Of a stretch of DNA of 64,000 bases, positions 57,561-64,000 are shown in pieces (within the stretch, counting starts at the first letter, position 1; every line of letters starts with the position of its first letter). The translations under genes and the position numbers were made by a program. The notes under the pieces were generated by a model. It saw only the letters and a list, made by a program, of their open reading frames with translations, ran no database searches and was not told the origin of the DNA. This DNA is from Benincasa hispida (lineage: Eukaryota; Streptophyta; Magnoliopsida; Cucurbitales; Cucurbitaceae): NCBI RefSeq assembly GCF_009727055.1, contig NC_052357.1:90050645-90114644 (forward strand), written 5' to 3'.

Positions 57561-58585
57561 TCATAAATAACTACATAACAGACGATCCACCTCATGAGTT
57601 ACACACGCAGGAAACACGAAGATGCTACACCAAAAAACCTGAAAGGACTGTAAAATAGACCTAACAAGCTGCAACCTCTTAGCAAAGCAGAGGGACCTCG
57701 CTGCCCAGCTTCTAATACGAGCTGTAATCATCTGTATCAAAGGCGCACAATCCACAGCCCTCAACCGACCCGCCAATAAAGGTAAACCCAGATACCTAAC
57801 AGGCAATGAACCAAGAGAGACACCCATATATGCAGCTAGTTCCTCCGCCTCCCCTGACTCCACACTCGCAACAAACATGGAACTCTTCCCAACATTTGCA
57901 ACTAACCTAGACAGCTCTGCAAACTCTGTCAATACCTTCCTCACAAACTTCAAAGAATCTCTCTCAGCTGCACAGAAAATCATCAAATCGTCTGCAAAAG
58001 CCAAATGAGTTAGGCCCAAACACTCACACCGATCATGGAACCTAAACCACACAGGAGGTTTATTCAACAACCTAGACAAGACCTCTATCACCATCACAAA
58101 CAAAAAAGGAGACAGTGGGTCCTCCTGCTCAACCCCTTCCTACCAGGAAAAAATCCTTCAAGGGAACCATTAATCATCATAGAGAACTTAGGTGAAGTAA
58201 CACAAGCCCTCACAGAACTTACAAACTGAAGGGGTGTACCTATAGCCAACAACACACCAAACAGAAAATCTCAATTCACCGAATCATAAGCCTTCTGAAA
58301 GTCTACCTTTAGCACACAACGCGGCTTTCCTCTGCCCTTCTTGTAGTTCCCCACGAGCTCCTGACACAATAAAATGTTATCGAAAATTGACCTACCCGGA
58401 ACAAACGTAGACTGATTACCATTAATGAAATCAGGCAACCACAACCGCAATCTCTCAACTAAGATCCTCGAGATACACTTATACATAACATTGCAACATG
58501 AAATAGGATGGAACTCCTCCATACGTTCAGCTCCCCGCCTCTTAGGGATGAGAGTAATAGCAGTAGAATTAACTTCACCAGGCAA
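57561..58585 (-). pseudogene. LINE reverse transcriptase
   Basis: The frame 58585-58271 reads STAITLIPKRRGAERMEEFH, then PISCCNVMYKCISRIL, FVPGRSIFDNILLCQELV and VLKVDFQKAYDSVN. After a frame break, 58103-57561 reads LTHLAFADDLMIFCAAERD (catalytic FADD box) and VRYLGLPLLAGRLRAVDC. These are standard non-LTR RT blocks in the right order. It is broken by stops between the two pieces. Confidence 0.92.
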
Positions 58586-58894
58586 GTAACATGTCTAAAA
58601 AAAATTCAGCACAACGCCACAAAAATCATCTTCAACCACACTCCAAGTAGCTCTATAAAAATCCACCGAAAACCCATCAGGCCCAGGAGCCTTCCTAGAC
58701 TTCATCGAGAACAAAGCCTTCTGAATTTCATCCCGACTCACTGGCTGACTAAGGTCCTCCACCCCCTCCTTGGGCCAGCTAAACTACACAATATCCCCAA
58801 TTCGGGCAGTAAGATCCCTATACCCCATATGCTGAGCCCCTAAGCAACCCCGAAAGAAATCTATTGCCATCCTTGCCACCCTGTCATGCACCGT

Positions 58895-60062
58895 CTAGCG
58901 AGTCCCCCCAACATCCACGACTGTAAACAAGCCACTACAGCTGCGACGAGAATGGACACAGCGATGGAAAAAAGCTGTGTTCATATCACCTAACTCCAGC
59001 CACCTGACTCTAGCCTTCTGCCGGAGCGACGCCTCCTCCAATCTCGCCACTGACCAGAACACCTCAGTGGCCCGAGCCGCCTCCGCACACATCGACTCTG
59101 AATCAGGATTCCTTTCTACCGCAGCCTGAGCAGTCTCCATAACCTACCTAGCCGCCCGTACCTCATCAGTTAACACAGAGATCCGCCTACCAAACAAAGC
59201 ACGAAAAAACCCGCTTCACTGCCTTCAAATTACGCACAAAACTAACCATAGGAGACACTTCCTCAGACCTTCTCCACACGGACCTGATAGTATCAAGAAA
59301 ACCCTTTGCCTTCGCCCAATGAGAAAAAATAACGAAACTAGGGGGCGGCCTACTCCTCGTCTCCCCTGTAGAAACCAGAAAGGGCTATGATTCAGAAATC
59401 CCCCACTGACCAACTCTAACCTCCGAATACAGAAAAGCTACCTTCCACGCCTCATTGGACAAGCATCGATCCAAACGGTGCAAAATACCATTCCCCTGAA
59501 GTTTACTAGTCCAGGTAAACCAGTTACCTGTCACACCTAACTCAACCAGATCCGCCTCCAATAACACCCCATCAAACTCCTCCATCTCCCTCAAGCTAGG
59601 GCAACCACCAAAATCCTCCGAGCTACTACGAATAGCATTAAAATCCCCCAAAACAACTCCAGAAAGCTGCCATGAGGCACACACATCAATCAACTAAGAC
59701 CACAAGTTCCTCCTCTCACTCACGTGATTAGATGCATATACAACACCAATATGTACCCTAGCACTAGATACAATATCCACTAAGGTTTCATAAATGAATT
59801 AATCCCCACTGACATCAATAGAAAAATCATAGACACTCTTCCGCTACATCATCCAGATCCTCCCAACTCCCTGCGCACTATAGCTACACACACAACTTCA
59901 AGCATCACCAAACCTACCCATCACCATACCAAAATTCTCACGACGAACCCTCGCCTCAAGTAAACAACAGAAAGTAACAGATGAGGAAGCTAGAAAGTCT
60001 GCCACCACTATACACTTGATAGGGTCATTCAACCCCCTAACATTCCAGGAACACCAAATCAT
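58895..60062 (-). pseudogene. LINE endonuclease and EN-RT linker
   Basis: An ATG at 60062 starts MIWCSWNVRGLNDPIKCIVV, the endonuclease start. GVVLGDFNAIRSSSEDFGG and VTGNWFTWTSKLQGNGILHR (59693-59385) carry later endonuclease blocks. RWLELGDMNTAFFHR (59140-58895) is the linker before RT. Several stops separate them. Confidence 0.88.
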
Positions 60063-60288
60063 GAATCTTGCAATAGAGCACACCTACAATTTCTCACTAG
60101 GCCTTTGCCCAAACTCCCGCACATCCCATCCATAACAAACAACGGATTAGGATCTGCCTACACTAGTGCCAAAGCCAACGAGTCTCCCCCCTTATCACAC
60201 AAAACATTAAACTGATTACGATCATCAGCATGCTTTACAAACCCCGTTATTCCAGGGGACCCATAAACATCAAATTCATCAAATTCAT

Positions 60289-61226
60289 GCAACCTAAAAT
60301 AGCCAAATAATTAAAACATTAACCTTTAAGCACCTAATTTGATTTTAATAAAAAGATTGGTATGAGATATGTAAAGATCCATTCAACCAACCTAATTAAT
60401 TTAAGGAACAAATATTGCAATTAATTTCATGCAATGAAATATAACAACAAATTAATTACAAAATTAAATTAGGAGAGAGATAGAGAAGTTAACATCGAAG
60501 ATTTATAGTTATTCGGCACAACCGGCTTACGTCCACTTCCCAAGCTCGTCTTGGATACTTTACTAGAAGTCTTTTGACTCTTTCCACGGTTTAGAGTCAA
60601 ATCGCTATAACGTTATTTTTCGGACACAAAAACAAACTCGATAATTTTCACAGTTGGGGATCAAACCGTTACAACGACTCTTTTTCTAATATCAAGAGCA
60701 ATCCTTATAAAATGTTTGTAAAAATAAAGAGCAAACTTGACAAACTCTCTACAAGTGTGGATTCACAAATTTTAGCTCACAATAAATTAATCCTCATAAT
60801 ATATAAGATATATCACTTAAGAATTAGATGAAAAGAAGCAAAGTGAAGCTTAGAGAGAATAACAATGATGGCTTTGAGGATTGTATAAATGTGTAATAGT
60901 TATGGTAATTTGGAGAAGAAAATGTGTTTAAATAAAGAGACAAGTTGGTAAAAATCACATTTAATTTGAGCGAATGATAGAGATTTAAACTCAACTAGCC
61001 GTTAGACACAAACAAAAAATAATATAAGCTTGTTTCGACCATATCTTCTTTGTTTGAGATCCGATTTAGGTGATTCAAATTGCGTTGAAATGATTGTTCC
61101 GAGCTCTACGTAATGAATACTTCAAAATACTTAAATTATTAATAAAAAAAATCAGGTTTGTTATCATCAAAATATTAATTAATTAATTACTTAATTAATT
61201 AAGGATTAAGGACAAAAAAACCAACA
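60289..61226 (-). repeat. Second copia element, 3' LTR (main part)
   Basis: Minus orientation, starting TGTTGGTTTTTTTGTCC at 61226, directly after a polypurine tract. It shares with the first copia 5' LTR the blocks 'acgtagagctcggaacaa', 'caatcctcaaa', 'tattatgaggattaa' and 'taacggtttgatcc'. It is cut at 60288 by the LINE and ends near 56078. Confidence 0.8.
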
Positions 61227-61242
61227 ATCTCCCATTTTTTAT
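61227..61242 (-). other. Polypurine tract of the second copia element
   Basis: The minus strand reads ATAAAAAATGGGAGAT immediately before the LTR start TGTTGG. An A/G-rich run ending GGGAGAT is the usual plus-strand primer of copia elements of this type. Confidence 0.75.
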
Positions 61243-62442
61243 GATGACAAACAACTTAAGAAAAATGAAATCCAAAGTAAAGTCTGATATGAAATATGTT
61301 TGTGATGCATAATCAACACACATATGACTACATATGTTCGTGATGCATAATTAACACACATACGATTTCAATTCATTTGAACCAAGAGATATATTCAATA
61401 ACAACATGCTTTCATTTTTCTTATTACCTCTCCCTTTTTTGGAATCAATCAAAAAAGGATAATTAAGAAAAATAAATAATGACATAAAAGTTCTCTGTAA
61501 AACATGAACACATAATTTGCATTTCTTCTCCTGCTTACATGCCTTCTAAAAGAAATATAACAAGCAACAACATTGTAAATTTTAGAGGCATCATAAAGAA
61601 TCAACCAACTTTAGGCTAATTCTATTTAAGACTAATTTCACAAATTTCTCCCTATTTTGAAATCAATAGAACACTCCTTCTTAATAAGGGATAAAAATAC
61701 ATTAGCACATAATTCAATTTGAGGGTAGAAATATCAATAACTCTCCCTAAACGGATAAACAATAAGAATAAGAGAGTCACACAACAATAAATTAATATGA
61801 GAATCAATTTCATTCATACATGAAATTCATATATAAAAAGATATAAATGTGTATAACTCCTCTAAAATCAAGGATTCTCCATTTAATAATAAATCAATAA
61901 GAACCAAGGAGATAAAATCATTTAAGTAAAATTCAAGCAATTGGGATACCAAAATGTCAATTATTAGAAAATAAGCATCAATGGTTTAAAAACAAACAAT
62001 GATACCAAATAATAGCAAAGTCACATTAGCAAATAAATAAATGTCAATAGATAGATAAATGCCAAATATTAATTCATAAGATGTCAAATTCTAATCTTTC
62101 AAAACCATTCAAGAGATATAATTTCCATTTAGATACCGAAAGAATAATTATCTCAATAATTCAAAAATTAAGAGTTACCAAAATAAGTCATTTCCTTTCT
62201 TGGATTCAAGCAAGCCATATCTAGTTGCTCTAATTTGAATTAAATCCTCATTTGAAGTTCAAGCAACAATTGTTTCTTGAATCATACCTACAAAGAAAGC
62301 TCAACCAAAAGATTTTGGTACCCATTTCTTGGGTCCTTCATTGTTAATGAGCAAAGATTTTGGGACTCATTTTAAATTAATTCCAACATTACTAGTATTG
62401 ACTCTTGGCATATAACAAGTATTAAATTTATGACCAATTTTG
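61243..62442 (-). mobile_element. Second copia element, rearranged internal remnant
   Basis: AT-rich and mostly non-coding. Near 62310-62380 the minus strand reads SNVGINLK, VPKSLL, and NNEGPKKWVPKSFG, resembling the gag-pol junction of SIRE-type copia elements. Integrase, RT and RNase H are absent between this and the polypurine tract, so pol has been deleted. It is interrupted at 62443 by a long-LTR copy. Confidence 0.55.
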
Positions 62443-64000
62443 TGTTGAGTTATATGTCCTAAAACTCGCAGTTTGTAAAGTTAAACATATTCTATTATCA
62501 ATAAAGATGTTATTCAATATTTCTTTAATAAAGTTGTTATTGAATCTTTAAATTGCATTCGTAAAGTCTAAATCCAATAAACTAAGATCCATGACTATTA
62601 CATGAATATTTGAACTTTATGTAGAGACATAAAAATGGATCAAGTTCGAGTAAATAGTCAAAACGGTCTATAGTATATGATTAAGGTTGAGTGTTTTATT
62701 TTGGTAACACTATTAGATGCGACCTACTTTGTAGTTGTTACAAGTTGATGTAAAGATACTACAAACGAAGTGATTCTGATTCGTTCATGTATTGACATGA
62801 GGAGTGAGGACGATGAGTTTGCATAAGAACGGACCAAGAAAAAGTCACTTTTACTTTATAACGATGTTTACTGTTTAAGACTGACTATTTCCCTTAGATG
62901 ACCTAAGTAACTCGATCTTAATCCTGAGCTAACTATGAACTCATGTTTATTCGGGATTATCCTTAGATTTGTATAGGTGAGGGTTGACTCAACACCCTCC
63001 CATTTCAGGGGTAAGATCGGGTAGATAGCTGGGGACATACAGTGCAAGACGAAATTCACGCCTACCCGATTTAAGGATAGGAGAAAGGTTGTTCTCTTAA
63101 GTATTGAATCCAGGTCTTGAACAACGAGCTCTACCCTCTCTTTGGCCCAAGAGAGATCCGATTTAGTGATTGAATCATAAACCAATTGTTCATTAGAGGA
63201 TCAGTAGGAACTTAAGGAGCAAGACATAATATCGGGGGTAAAACAGCATATTGACCTAGTCGTTATTATGAGCAACCTGTGAATGGTCGACTTACTAGTT
63301 ATGGTTAAATCATATGGACACAAATATATCTACAGTGAGGAGAGTGAACCTATCGAGCTATAGTGGAGTGACTTGAGAGTTAACGAATGCTGATTAATTT
63401 GGTCTAAAGAGTTTTAGCCAATTAATCTTAAATCGTTGAAGCTCATGATCTGTAGGTCCATAAAGTTCTTTAAAACATGAACACCTTGAATATTAAATTG
63501 AGTGAATTTGGATTGATATCAATTTGAATTGTTCAAATTGAATTTCAATTTGAAAATGTTCAAATTGAAATTAGGGTTTGGATTTGAATAAGTTCAAAAT
63601 CAAATTAGGATTTGTATAATTATATTCGATATAATTAACGTTTAATTTGTTGAAACTAAATGAAATTGGAGAGTTTGTAATATTTAAAGATTTATTTAAA
63701 TATCAATTACATGAATAAGATTCATGTTTTAAATTTAGTGTGTGATCAATTTGATATTTGATATTAAATTATTTAATTAATTAAAAATCAAATTAAATTC
63801 CAATTTTAAATTCAATTTGAGAAATTGAATATTTAATTTGATTAATTATGAAATTAAATCAAATTGGATTTGATTAATTATGAAATAATTGAAAAAGTTG
63901 GAAATTTTGAAAAATAGAGCTTTTAGTGGGGTTTTCCCACTTTCACCAAGCATGAGGTGTTACTCTTCTAATTACACACAAATTCCATTAAATTTTTTAA
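62443..64000 (+). mobile_element. Long-LTR family copy E, runs off the window
   Basis: Starts TGTTGAGTTATATGTCC. It follows the family order: 'aagtggatcaagtt' type block, 'ggtgagggttgactc', 'attgttcattagagg', 'gagcaacctgtgaa', 'agtggagtgac', then AT-rich sequence. It is more diverged than copies A-D. The right end is beyond 64000, so solo LTR or full element cannot be told. Confidence 0.75.

Larger units (their letters stand above)
56162..60288 (-). mobile_element. LINE inserted in a copia LTR, GC-richer, 5' truncated
   Basis: Minus orientation. The 3' end is marked by a plus-strand T-run near 56173-56184 (A-tail). Possible target duplication AAATTCAT at 56162-56169 and 60281-60288. It contains the tail of ORF1 (60288-60063) and most of ORF2 (endonuclease, RT, zf-RVT). 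It is clearly richer in G+C than its surroundings. Confidence 0.75.

Noticed and set aside
62868..63185. 105-codon frame on the minus strand
   Set aside because: Lies inside long-LTR copy E and is not kept open in the other copies.

Overview
This window is nuclear DNA from a eudicot plant. The evidence is a very AT-rich background, GT-AG introns of plant type, and four plant genes beside layers of plant retrotransposons. A cucurbit is my best guess, because the long LTR family found here in five copies resembles repeats I associate with cucurbit genomes; that is recall, not something the sequence proves.

Host genes: (1) minus strand, 3203-4302, a secreted proline-rich protein ending in an X8 (callose-binding type) domain, whose short last exon I could not find; (2) plus strand, 14468-15110, a two-exon gene for a 175-residue basic protein of unknown function; (3) minus strand, 15335-16783, an intact single-exon UDP-glycosyltransferase of UGT71 type, convergent with gene 2; (4) plus strand, 44305-54741, a complete 12-exon SAC9-type phosphoinositide phosphatase of 1640 residues with a WW domain. 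Nothing suggests these four act in one pathway; they are separate genes between transposon blocks.

The rest is mostly nested mobile DNA. Block 1 (about 5305-12990) is a decayed L1-type LINE on the minus strand, split by a solo LTR (7326-9150) and by a second insertion made of two LTR fragments (about 9546-11280). Block 2 (18089-29654) is a Ty1/copia element that landed in a tRNA-derived SINE (5-bp target duplication ATAAC). It was later hit by a gypsy-like LTR in its 5' LTR, a solo LTR in gag, and foreign DNA in pol, and it lost the junction between RNase H and the 3' LTR. Block 3 (about 30700-38711) is a minus-strand Ty3/gypsy element (LTR, gag, protease, RT) cut in RT by a 2.1-kb LTR that still has its primer-binding site. 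Block 4 (38961-42268) is an element with terminal inverted repeats, four copies of a 23-bp palindrome at each end, and a broken plant-mobile-domain (PMD/MAIN-like) gene inside. Block 5 (56078-64000) is a second copia remnant whose LTR was split by a GC-richer LINE, and whose interior is cut by another copy of the long LTR family.

The signals most worth a second look are the palindrome arrays bounding the PMD-carrying element and a 12-copy motif array with 21-22-bp spacing inside the LTR at 30928-33051. No tRNA or rRNA gene, CRISPR array, or bacterial, organellar or viral gene was recognised.
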